Counted from the stretch's first letter, positions 1-4,955 are shown. The stretch: 5,300 nucleotides of DNA from Phycisphaerales bacterium (GCA_028288945.1 JAQGHH010000063.1:1-5300), one strand, 5' to 3'. The notes: generated from the letters alone by a model not told the origin. Numbers and translations: made by a program.

Positions 1-59
1 CCGAAGCTCGAGCGGACGAGGTCGAAGATCGGCGTGGGGTCGAGCCGGGGCGCGGTCAT
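1..59 (-). CDS. Possible 5' end of a gene leaving the left edge
   Basis: An ATG on the minus strand at 59-57 opens a frame with no stop to the window edge, giving about 19 codons beginning MTAPRLDPTPIFDLVRSS. The PTPIFDLVRSSFG-like start resembles the N-terminus of some SAM-dependent methyltransferases that carry a dimerisation domain, but this is memory of style, not a domain call. There is no clear Shine-Dalgarno sequence upstream (the preceding bases are GGCCCG). A weak promoter match, TTGAAC-N17-TACGCT, lies at 107-135 and takes its -35 box from the 8-mer repeat array. The gene is codirectional with everything else. Too little is visible to assign a function. Confidence 0.4.
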   Translation of the reverse strand, partial: MTAPRLDPTPIFDLVRSSF

Positions 60-106
60 CGGGCCGGTTGCAGACGCGGATTTTTCAGGGTGCGGCATAG
101 AGCGCG

Positions 107-135
107 AGCGTAGCGGGAGGGTGCGGAGGGTTCAA
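107..135 (-). promoter_or_regulatory. Weak candidate promoter before the left-edge gene
   Basis: Read on the minus strand, TTGAAC (135-130) and TACGCT (112-107) are separated by 17 bases. The -35 matches the sigma70 consensus at 4 of 6 positions and the -10 at 3 of 6. The -35 box is simply one unit of the GTTCAAGN array, which contains TTGAAC many times, so the match may be accidental. A transcript from here would start about 40 bases before the ATG at 59. Confidence 0.2.
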
Positions 136-260
136 GAGTTCAAGGGTTTAAGAGTTCAAGCGTTTGAGGCTCGAGCGGCGGGATTGGCGGGCCCGGCTTC
201 AGGCGAATCTTCTCTTGAACTCTTGAACCCTTGAACTCTTAAACCCTTAAACTCTTGAAC
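130..260. repeat. Inverted composite array of 8-bp GTTYAAGN units
   Basis: Five tandem 8-mers of the form GTTYAAGN occupy 130-169, the fifth being degenerate. Six reverse-complement units (NCTTRAAC) occupy 213-260. Segments 130-160 and 214-244 are complementary at 29 of 31 positions, and one of the two differences would be a G-U pair in RNA. A 53-base spacer separates these segments. The variable eighth base alternates mostly between A and G, giving a partial 16-bp higher-order period. The right arm ends one base before the TAG (264-262) of the 134-codon gene, so the array sits in that gene's 3' untranslated region and could form a long AU-rich stem there. It may help end transcription or protect the 3' end, but there is no clean T-tract. 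Units are too short and contiguous for CRISPR. Confidence 0.85.
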
Positions 261-261
261 C

Positions 262-666
262 CTACTCCCGCTCCACGAACGGTCCGCCGTCATCGATGAA
301 TCGGTCGAAGCGTTCGCACAGGGCGGCGAAGCGTTTGGGGGTGACGTAGCGGCCTTGGATCAGCAGTCGCGCGCTTTTGGGGAGGGTGCGCCATTGCCCG
401 TCGCCGGCGTAGATTTCCGGCGCCTCGGCTTTGGACCGCACACGCACGGGGACGCCTTCGAGATCGAACAGCCGGGGGTAGGCGCGCGATCTCCGAAGCT
501 CGTCGGCGGTCATCGGGCCGCGCTCGGGGCGATGGAGTTCGGCGAGTTCGGGCGACGGAGGGCCGTCGGCGGGAGCGTCATCCGCGGGGGCGGTTGGCGC
601 GATCACGCGGCTCGCGCGGAAGAAGGCCTGCATCCACTCCAGAGTGGTGTTCGGTGCTGCGCCCAC
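262..666 (-). CDS. Hypothetical protein, 134 residues, GTG start
   Basis: I do not recognise this family. The start chosen is GTG at 666-664, because GGGAG lies six bases upstream (677-673) and no other usable start codon occurs between it and the in-frame TGA upstream. An ATG at 633 would give 123 residues but has only GGAG three bases away. The product is soluble, with no signal peptide or membrane segment. Residues 1-22 look helical and contain WMQAFFRAS. Residues 23-45 are a Pro/Ala/Asp-rich linker. Residues 50-134 form a basic, probably folded region (MTADELRRSRAYPRLFDLEGV, then SARLLIQGRYVTPKRFAALCERFD). It has its own promoter (732-760), lies beyond a terminator-like structure after the DUF1854 gene, and ends beside the 8-mer array. 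Codon use looks like that of its neighbours. The coding call rests on the promoter, ribosome site and protein-like composition. Confidence 0.7.
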   Translation of the reverse strand: MGAAPNTTLEWMQAFFRASRVIAPTAPADDAPADGPPSPELAELHRPERGPMTADELRRSRAYPRLFDLEGVPVRVRSKAEAPEIYAGDGQWRTLPKSARLLIQGRYVTPKRFAALCERFDRFIDDGGPFVERE

Positions 667-672
667 GATGTA

Positions 673-677
673 CTCCC
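673..677 (-). promoter_or_regulatory. Ribosome binding site supporting the GTG start
   Basis: GGGAG on the minus strand lies six bases upstream of the GTG at 666-664. It decides in favour of GTG over the internal ATG at 633, whose nearest purine-rich motif is only three bases away. Confidence 0.55.
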
Positions 678-716
678 GGTCAGCCGCCGATCCCTGGCTT
701 GTTCAAAATCTGGAAG

Positions 717-730
717 GCAAGAAGGCTTGC
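717..730 (-). other. Small hairpin over the predicted transcription start
   Basis: GCAAG (717-721) and CTTGC (726-730) form a 5-bp stem with a 4-base loop, directly downstream of the predicted -10 box. The start point expected for the promoter at 732-760 (about 725) falls inside it. The stem is short and could be chance. Confidence 0.3.
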
Positions 731-731
731 G

Positions 732-760
732 ATTATCCGTGCGGACGGGCGTTTTTGCAA
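732..760 (-). promoter_or_regulatory. Sigma70-like promoter for the 134-residue gene
   Basis: Read on the minus strand, TTGCAA (760-755) and GATAAT (737-732) are separated by exactly 17 bases. The -10 matches the consensus at 5 of 6 positions and the -35 at 4 of 6. Transcription would begin near 725, giving a leader of about 59 bases to the GTG at 666. It sits immediately downstream of the terminator-like structure after the DUF1854 gene, which supports separate transcription of the two units. Confidence 0.5.
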
Positions 761-761
761 G

Positions 762-848
762 AAAAATATGAGTGGAGCGTGGACCATGGAACGTGATCAA
801 GACTCCGCCGGATGAGGGTTGTTATCACGCTCCACGTATCACGTTCCA
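762..848 (-). terminator. Composite inverted repeat with T-tract after the DUF1854 gene
   Basis: GTGGAGCGTG (772-781) is exactly complementary to CACGCTCCAC (826-835), and TGGAACGTGAT (787-797) to ATCACGTTCCA (838-848). The arms occur in the order A-B-A'-B', so both perfect pairings together would be a pseudoknot. A and B resemble each other, so a nested pairing (A with B', B with A') is also possible with mismatches. Minus-strand RNA would run through the structure and then into TATTTTTC (T-tract 766-762), as in an intrinsic terminator. The right arm ends four bases from the TGA of the DUF1854 gene (855-853). The loop is about 28-40 bases, longer than usual, so terminator function is inferred. 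The repeat structure itself is plain in the sequence. Confidence 0.5.
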
Positions 849-852
849 CCCT

Positions 853-1320
853 TCATATCACCGGCTCCACCGCCTCGCGGCTGTCCGCGTCCAGTTCTTC
901 CAGGCCGGGCAGTTCGTAGACGTTGCCATCCGCGTCTTTGATGCGGAACCTCTGGTCGGGGAGCGGGCGGATGTCCTCGCGTTCCTGGACGCGGAACTCG
1001 GCGGGGCCGCGGTCGGTTTGGACTTTCCATTGCTGATGGCCCAGCCGCGTGTCGATGGAATCGACGGACGTGATGCGCGGGATGAAGCTGGTGTCGGCCA
1101 GCCAGCGGCGGATCGCCCGGCGCTGATCGGGCGGCAGGGATTCGAGCGACGCGATCAGCAGCAACTCGCGGCCGTCCGCGTCGCGGATGCTCAGGTGATG
1201 ATCGGGCCGCGACCACGGAAAGCATCGGCGGATGCGGACGTCGACCTCGTCGGCATGGCCGGGACGCCCGAGAACCAGGCGGCCCTCGTCGTCGCTCGTC
1301 AGGTTGAATACTTCATTCAT
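853..1320 (-). CDS. DUF1854 family protein, partner of the ABC exporter
   Basis: The 155-residue product matches my memory of the DUF1854 family. Landmarks are CFPWS at 33-37, ELLLIASLESLPPDQR at 52-67, PRITSVDSIDTRLGHQQWKV at 81-100, then TDRGPAEFRV with EREDIRPL, and the closing DADGNVYELPGLEELD at about 129-144. There is no signal peptide or membrane helix, so it is probably cytoplasmic. The family is known from loci where it accompanies an ABC exporter, and in beta-proteobacteria the pair is annotated as associated with cyanophycin metabolism. The biochemical role is unknown. I chose ATG at 1320 rather than the ATG at 1359 because AAGGTG lies ten bases upstream (1336-1331), the protein then begins like relatives, and the extra 13 residues overlap the preceding small frame. 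Four bases separate it from that frame's TAA, which suggests translational coupling. I infer that it binds or regulates the ABC subunit. Confidence 0.85.
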   Translation of the reverse strand: MNEVFNLTSDDEGRLVLGRPGHADEVDVRIRRCFPWSRPDHHLSIRDADGRELLLIASLESLPPDQRRAIRRWLADTSFIPRITSVDSIDTRLGHQQWKVQTDRGPAEFRVQEREDIRPLPDQRFRIKDADGNVYELPGLEELDADSREAVEPVI

Positions 1321-1324
1321 CAGC

Positions 1325-1447
1325 TTACTGCACCTTATCACTAACCGGCGCGCCGGCATCGGCGATGAGCTCGATCGCGTCGCCGGGGCGTACGACCGCT
1401 TCCTTCAAAACGCGCGCGATCCAGCCGTTGCGGCCGAGCCCCCTCAT
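1325..1447 (-). pseudogene. MOSC-domain C-terminal remnant, 40 codons, inside the operon
   Basis: A short frame begins at ATG 1447-1445, overlapping the ABC stop as ATGA, and ends with TAA at 1327-1325, four bases before the DUF1854 ATG. Its product contains GRNGWIARVLKE at residues 5-16 and VVRPGDAIELIADAG at residues 18-32. This resembles the last strands of MOSC domains (the molybdenum-cofactor sulfurase C-terminal family), which usually read like GR.G.FARVL..G.VR.GD.I.L. A complete MOSC domain is over 100 residues long and carries a conserved cysteine; neither is present. In the same frame a TGA at 1465-1463 blocks upstream extension, and the 7-mer repeat starts there. The simplest reading is a gene remnant whose 5' part was lost by deletion next to the repeat. 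The exact start/stop overlap leaves room for a translated mini-protein. Family assignment is from recalled motifs only. Confidence 0.55.
1331..1336 (-). promoter_or_regulatory. Ribosome binding site that decides the DUF1854 start
   Basis: AAGGTG on the minus strand lies ten bases upstream of the ATG at 1320-1318. It is embedded in the final codons (AAG GTG) of the 40-codon frame, so ribosomes finishing that frame would stop beside the DUF1854 start. Confidence 0.45.
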
Positions 1448-3804
1448 CCCGCTTCCCTTCCTTCAATCGCGAATCGCAAGTCGCAAATCGGCAAACCGTA
1501 CGTTTCCATCTGCGTCCTATGGAGTCTGGCGTAAACGCCGTTTTTCCTGCCGACGAGGTCCGCGTGCTGGCCGGTTTCGACGACGCGGCCCTTGTCCAGC
1601 ACCACGAGCCGGTCGGCGGCGGCCAATGTACTGAGGCGGTGGGCGATGGCGATCGTCGTGCGGCCGGCGATCAGGCGGTCGAGGGCCTGGCGGATTTGCT
1701 TTTCGGTTTCCGTGTCCACGCTGCTGGTCGCTTCGTCGAGGATCAGCAGGCGCGGGTCGTGCAGGATGGCGCGGGCGATGCTGATGCGCTGGCGCTCGCC
1801 GCCGGAAAGGGACTGGCCGCGCTCGCCCACGAGCGTGTCGTAGCCGTCGGGGAAGCCGACGATGAAATCATGGGCGTTTGCGGCGCGGGCGGCGGTGATG
1901 ACCTGGTCCTCGTCGGCGTCCGGGCGGGCGTAGCGGATGTTGTCGGCGACGCTGCCGTGGAACAAATGCGGCTCCTGGAGCACGATCCCGACCTCCCGCC
2001 GCAGCCATTTCACGTCGTAGTCGCGGATGTCGACGCCGTCGAGCAATACCTGGCCGTCGGTGACGTCGTAGAAGCGCAGGAGGAGATTGACGAACGTGCT
2101 CTTGCCCGCGCCGCTGGGGCCGCAGAGGCCGATCATCTCGCCCGGCTCGACGTGGAGCGACACGTCCCGCAGGGCGGGCGCCGCGCCTTCGTAGCTGAAG
2201 GCGACGTTGCGCATCTCGATGCGCCCTTCGAGGCGGGCCTTGGTGATCGCGTTGGGGCGCGAGCGGATTTCCGGCGGCGTGTCGAGCACCTCGAACACGC
2301 GCTGCGCGCTAGTGGCCGCGCGGGTGATCATGCGGTTGGAATTGGCCAGCTCCAGCACCGGCCCGTAGAACTGCCAGACGAAGCTCGTGAACGTCACCAG
2401 CATCCCCAGCGTGTGCGGGGCCGCGCCGTGGTGGGCGATGACCATCGCCCCGCCCAGCACCCACACGCCCACCGCCCCCAGCCGCATCGCGGCGCTGATG
2501 CTCGGGCCGAAGCCCGCCCAGATGCGGTGGACGGCGATCTCCCGGTCCGCGTACTGGCCGCTGTGGGTGTCGAAGCGCTCGACCTCGCGGCGTTCGCTGG
2601 CGAAGGCTTTTACCACCTTCACGCCCGGCACCACGTCCCCCACCACCGCCGTCAGCCGCGCCCAATGGGCCCACAGCCGGCCCCAGAGCCGCTGCATCTT
2701 CATGCCGCAGTGGAAGCTCAGCGCCGCGACCACCGGCAGCGGCACCAGCGCGATCAGCGCCAGCCGCCAGTTGAGCACGAGCATTGCGATGGTCGTCAAC
2801 GCAATCATCACGCCGTTGCCGAAGAAATCGACGGAACCGAAGACGATGAATTCCCACAGGCGGTCGGTGTCGGTCGTGACGCGGGTGATGAGCGACCCTG
2901 TGCGGCGTTTGGCGAAGTAGCGGAGGCTCAGCTCATGAAGGTGGGAGTAAATGCGGTGGCGCAGGTCGCGCGTGACCTGCGAGCCGATCGCCGACAGCAC
3001 GCGCAGCCGGGCGGCGCTGAAGATTTCATTCACCGACACCGCGACGACCAGGCACGCGGCCCAAAGCCCCAGGCGCGCGAAGCTGAAGCGGCCGACCGCG
3101 TCGTCAATGAGCCGGCCGGTGAAAATGGGCGGGAGCACGGTCATCGCCGACGCGGCGAACGTGAGCGCGATCGCGAGGCACACCTGCCTCCGGTAAGGCC
3201 TGACGAAATCGAGCAGTCGCCCGAGGACCCGGCGCTTCTGAACGCACTGCGGGCAGACGCCTTCGGCATCGTCGGGGATGAACTGGCCGCACAGCGGGCA
3301 TACGGGCTCCTGCTCGTCCTCGTGTGCCGTGGCTTCGGGCACCTGCTCTGCGGCTGGCGCGCCCGATAGCCGCCGGTGCACCTTGCGGTGCAGGCGCGTC
3401 ATCTCGCGGCGATGGCGGTTGGTGTGGCGGAGGTCGGCGGCGATCTTTCCGTCGATCAGCACGCGCAGGCGGTTTACGCCGAGTCCTTCGACGAGCTTCA
3501 CTTCTTCAATCTCGCAGAGGAGCAATTGTGACGGGGGCGCGTTTTCTTCAAGGACCAGCAGCGCGTCGTGGGTAAGGACGACGAATTGCCGGGCGAATCG
3601 GTTGTGGGCGTCCAGATCGAAGGGGGACCAGCCGAGAACGGTGCGGTTGTGAAGCTCGCCGTTGAAGCGTCTGCGAACGTCGGCGGGCAGCGGCGCGCCG
3701 GCGGCCGGCTGACGATCGGGGGCGCGATCGCCGGGCGTCTGCGGCACATCCGCCGCGGGGGCGTGCTTCAGGATGCGTGCGATCACGCTTGGGCCACGTG
3801 GCAT
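1444..3804 (-). CDS. ABC exporter, fused membrane and ATPase domains, with N-terminal zinc ribbon
   Basis: The 786-residue product is a type I ABC exporter half-transporter, expected to work as a dimer in the inner membrane. Residues 45-145 form a soluble domain (LGWSPFDLDAHNRFARQFVV, then LCEIEEVKLVEGLGVNRLRV, then a basic helix), possibly PH-like. A zinc ribbon follows, with Cys169, Cys172, Cys184 and Cys187. Six predicted membrane helices lie between about 207 and 485. The ATPase shows Walker A GPSGAGKST (562-570), Q-loop Gln610, signature LSGGERQ (666-672), Walker B LLILDE (686-691), D-loop SSVD (694-697) and His722, so all catalytic motifs are intact. The start at 3804 has GGAG seven bases upstream (3815-3812). 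The layout, with DUF1854 downstream, matches exporters annotated as cyanophycin-associated; the substrate is unknown. Residues 772-781 are encoded by a heptamer repeat, so the native end was probably near residue 770. The stop overlaps the next frame. Confidence 0.93.
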   Translation of the reverse strand: MPRGPSVIARILKHAPAADVPQTPGDRAPDRQPAAGAPLPADVRRRFNGELHNRTVLGWSPFDLDAHNRFARQFVVLTHDALLVLEENAPPSQLLLCEIEEVKLVEGLGVNRLRVLIDGKIAADLRHTNRHRREMTRLHRKVHRRLSGAPAAEQVPEATAHEDEQEPVCPLCGQFIPDDAEGVCPQCVQKRRVLGRLLDFVRPYRRQVCLAIALTFAASAMTVLPPIFTGRLIDDAVGRFSFARLGLWAACLVVAVSVNEIFSAARLRVLSAIGSQVTRDLRHRIYSHLHELSLRYFAKRRTGSLITRVTTDTDRLWEFIVFGSVDFFGNGVMIALTTIAMLVLNWRLALIALVPLPVVAALSFHCGMKMQRLWGRLWAHWARLTAVVGDVVPGVKVVKAFASERREVERFDTHSGQYADREIAVHRIWAGFGPSISAAMRLGAVGVWVLGGAMVIAHHGAAPHTLGMLVTFTSFVWQFYGPVLELANSNRMITRAATSAQRVFEVLDTPPEIRSRPNAITKARLEGRIEMRNVAFSYEGAAPALRDVSLHVEPGEMIGLCGPSGAGKSTFVNLLLRFYDVTDGQVLLDGVDIRDYDVKWLRREVGIVLQEPHLFHGSVADNIRYARPDADEDQVITAARAANAHDFIVGFPDGYDTLVGERGQSLSGGERQRISIARAILHDPRLLILDEATSSVDTETEKQIRQALDRLIAGRTTIAIAHRLSTLAAADRLVVLDKGRVVETGQHADLVGRKNGVYARLHRTQMETYGLPICDLRFAIEGREAG
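1463..1490 (-). repeat. Four tandem heptamers, consensus CGATTTG, inside the ABC gene's 3' end
   Basis: Read on the minus strand, the units are CGATTTG, CGACTTG, CGATTCG and CGATTGA, contiguous over 28 bases. They encode residues 772-781 of the ABC protein (PICDLRFAIE) in a tail beyond the ATPase domain. Because seven is not a multiple of three, the repeat shifts phase through the reading frame. The in-frame TGA that closes the upstream side of the MOSC-like remnant is formed at the edge of the array (1465-1463). Similar heptamer strings occur between genes in planctomycete-like genomes, as far as I recall. Confidence 0.7.
3793..3802. other. Perfect palindrome GCCACGTGGC over the ABC start codon
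   Basis: The ten-base palindrome includes the final G of the ABC ATG (3804-3802) and the following codons CCA CGT GGC. It contains the CACGTG core used by various DNA-binding proteins. It could be a repressor site or local RNA structure at the start codon, but in GC-rich DNA chance is likely. Confidence 0.25.
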
Positions 3805-3966
3805 TCGTCGACTCCGGCAACCGGGGCCGCCCGCCGATCGGGCTCACCGTCGCTGCCCGCATTCCCCGCGCCGTGCGCAGGGCGGTTGGAAAATCCGTGC
3901 GGGCCACACTAGAGGACAGAAATGCGCGGCGTAGGTCAGTCGGTGTTTTCCCTTTTCGTGCCCAAG

Positions 3967-4000
3967 TTTCTTCCGGATGCACGTTTCTTCAGGATGCACG
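3967..4000. repeat. 17-bp perfect-register tandem duplication
   Basis: Units 3967-3983 and 3984-4000 are directly adjacent and agree at 16 of 17 bases (TTTCTTCCGGATGCACG and TTTCTTCAGGATGCACG). It lies upstream of the ABC operon, about 165-195 bases before its start codon, where a promoter or operator would be expected. A recent slippage duplication or a pair of regulator sites are both possible. Confidence 0.75.
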
Positions 4001-4068
4001 GCGCCGCATCCCACCGGCCCTTGCGCCGAACGCAACAAGACCGCGTCCAACCGTCACCACAAATGACG

Positions 4069-4092
4069 CCCGCCCCGCCCGCTTCCCACCCC
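4069..4092 (-). other. Predicted G-quadruplex tract downstream of the lipoprotein stop
   Basis: On the minus strand, five runs of three or four G occur in 24 bases: GGGG (4092-4089), GGG (4087-4085), GGG (4080-4078), GGGG (4076-4073) and GGG (4071-4069). The loops are 1, 4, 1 and 1 bases long. This satisfies the usual G3+ N1-7 rule with short loops, which favour stable folding. It begins 29 bases after the TAG of the lipoprotein gene, on the RNA-like strand, so it could form in the mRNA 3' region and slow polymerase or exonucleases. Confidence 0.5.
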
Positions 4093-4121
4093 TTTCCGTC
4101 CTCTTCCGCTGTGCCTGCCGC

Positions 4122-4907
4122 CTACTTTCCAACGCCTACTTCCGTCCTTTTAAAATTCTTCACCACCTGCGGCCACGTGTCCGCCAGTTGCACGATGAGT
4201 TTTCCGAACGCCCGGCTTTCCGTGCGATGTCTGGCGTCATCGACTGCCGCTTCGGTGGTCCAACTGTTACTGAGCTGCATGCCTTTCTCAGTGGCCTCGG
4301 CGTACCCGTAGAGATAACCGTTGCGGGTGTCCATGAGGACGGCGGAGGCGGTGGTCACCACCTGCGCCGTCTGGTTGGGCGAGAGGCCGAGCGTCACGAC
4401 CGTGAGCGGGGCCAGATGGTCCTTGATGTAGAACTGAGTGTCGATCGTGTAGATGAGCACCATGTCAGCGTGGAGCGACGCCGCGGCCTGGCGCAGCTCG
4501 AGATCGGTGTTGAGTTGTTGCGGGAGCAGCAGGCGGTTGATCGGCGCGACGCCCGTGACCATCGGGAGCTTGGAGAGGCGGTCCCAGTCCTTGTCGGTCT
4601 CGATGTCGCGCGTGGTGATGACGCAGTAGCTGCCGCCGCCCCACCCCTCGGCGGTGTTGGACTTATAGCCGGGCGCCTGGATGCGCACCGCCGCGATGCC
4701 CGTGGGGAATTTCGCCAGCGGCTCCTTCGCGAGCGTGGTGTTGATCGAGGAATCGGTGAGCGATTCGCGGCTGACGCCCAGCGCCTTGAAGTCGGCGGGC
4801 CTGCCGGGCGTCGCGTACGACGCGCAGCCGGTGAGGGCGGAGCAAAGAACAATCCCGACGAGTGCGCGGATTCCGCGACGCGCGCCGGGCGCGGACTGGG
4901 TGGACAT
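4122..4907 (-). CDS. Predicted outer-membrane lipoprotein, 261 residues, unknown function
   Basis: The start is ATG 4907-4905, with AAGGAG five bases upstream (4918-4913). An in-frame upstream extension to 5117 is rejected, because it would bury the signal peptide and crosses the leader hairpin. The N-terminus has basic residues (ARRGIR, 9-14), a hydrophobic stretch and the lipobox LTGC, with Cys28 as the lipidation site. The +2 residue is Ala, consistent with outer-membrane delivery by the Lol system. The mature part has no other membrane helix. It includes GWGGGSYCVITTRDIE, then LHADMVLIYTIDTQFYIKDH, LTVVTLGLSPNQTAQVVTTA, and a C-terminal helical region with FGKLIVQLADTWPQVVKNF. I recall similar hypothetical lipoproteins in planctomycete genomes but know no function. 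The alternating hydrophobic strands in the middle suggest an alpha/beta periplasmic domain. It is transcribed separately from or ahead of the ABC operon, 317 bases upstream of it. Confidence 0.88.
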   Translation of the reverse strand: MSTQSAPGARRGIRALVGIVLCSALTGCASYATPGRPADFKALGVSRESLTDSSINTTLAKEPLAKFPTGIAAVRIQAPGYKSNTAEGWGGGSYCVITTRDIETDKDWDRLSKLPMVTGVAPINRLLLPQQLNTDLELRQAAASLHADMVLIYTIDTQFYIKDHLAPLTVVTLGLSPNQTAQVVTTASAVLMDTRNGYLYGYAEATEKGMQLSNSWTTEAAVDDARHRTESRAFGKLIVQLADTWPQVVKNFKRTEVGVGK

Positions 4908-4912
4908 GGTGA

Positions 4913-4918
4913 CTCCTT
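4913..4918 (-). promoter_or_regulatory. Strong ribosome binding site of the lipoprotein gene
   Basis: AAGGAG is followed by TCACC and the ATG at 4907. It fixes the start at this ATG, giving a complete signal peptide with lipobox, rather than at the in-frame ATG at 5117. Confidence 0.7.
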
Positions 4919-4934
4919 CGTGCGTGTGCCGTCG

Positions 4935-4955
4935 CGCCCGCCGACGCGGCGGGCG
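4935..4955 (-). promoter_or_regulatory. Leader hairpin upstream of the lipoprotein gene
   Basis: CGCCCGCC (4935-4942) pairs perfectly with GGCGGGCG (4948-4955) around a 5-base loop: eight GC pairs. In the mRNA it lies 27 bases before the start codon and leaves the ribosome site outside the stem. It may be a stability element or a weak attenuator. No U-tract follows, so a terminator is unlikely. Confidence 0.5.

Larger units (their letters stand above)
3805..4121. other. 317-base gene-free stretch between lipoprotein and ABC genes
   Basis: No convincing gene is seen here on either strand. Short open frames lack protein-like composition or run into the ABC gene as out-of-frame overlaps. From right to left it holds a C-rich/G-rich tract (4069-4092), a small hairpin TTGCG-CCGAA-CGCAA (4021-4035), a 17-bp tandem duplication (3967-4000), and then about 160 bases leading to the ABC ribosome site. 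I could not find a promoter with a good -10 box and spacing for the ABC operon, although one is expected here. Confidence 0.6.

Noticed and set aside
130..260. CRISPR array
   Set aside because: Units are 8 bases, contiguous without spacers, and arranged in two opposing arms. No cas gene is present.
1528..1545. Terminator-like GGCGTAAACGCC followed by GTTTTT on the plus strand
   Set aside because: It lies within the ABC coding sequence, has a stem of only four pairs with a workable loop, and no plus-strand gene ends there.
1519..3369. 616-codon plus-strand open frame across the ABC gene
   Set aside because: It is the antisense image of the ABC coding sequence. GC-rich codon bias leaves the opposite strand free of stops. 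The translation is Ala/Arg/Asp/His-rich with no domain motifs, whereas the minus strand has every ABC motif intact.
3548..3982. 144-codon minus-strand frame overlapping the start of the ABC gene
   Set aside because: Most of it lies out of frame inside the ABC gene and is Arg/Ala/Pro-rich. The upstream part is low-quality sequence starting in the 17-bp duplication.
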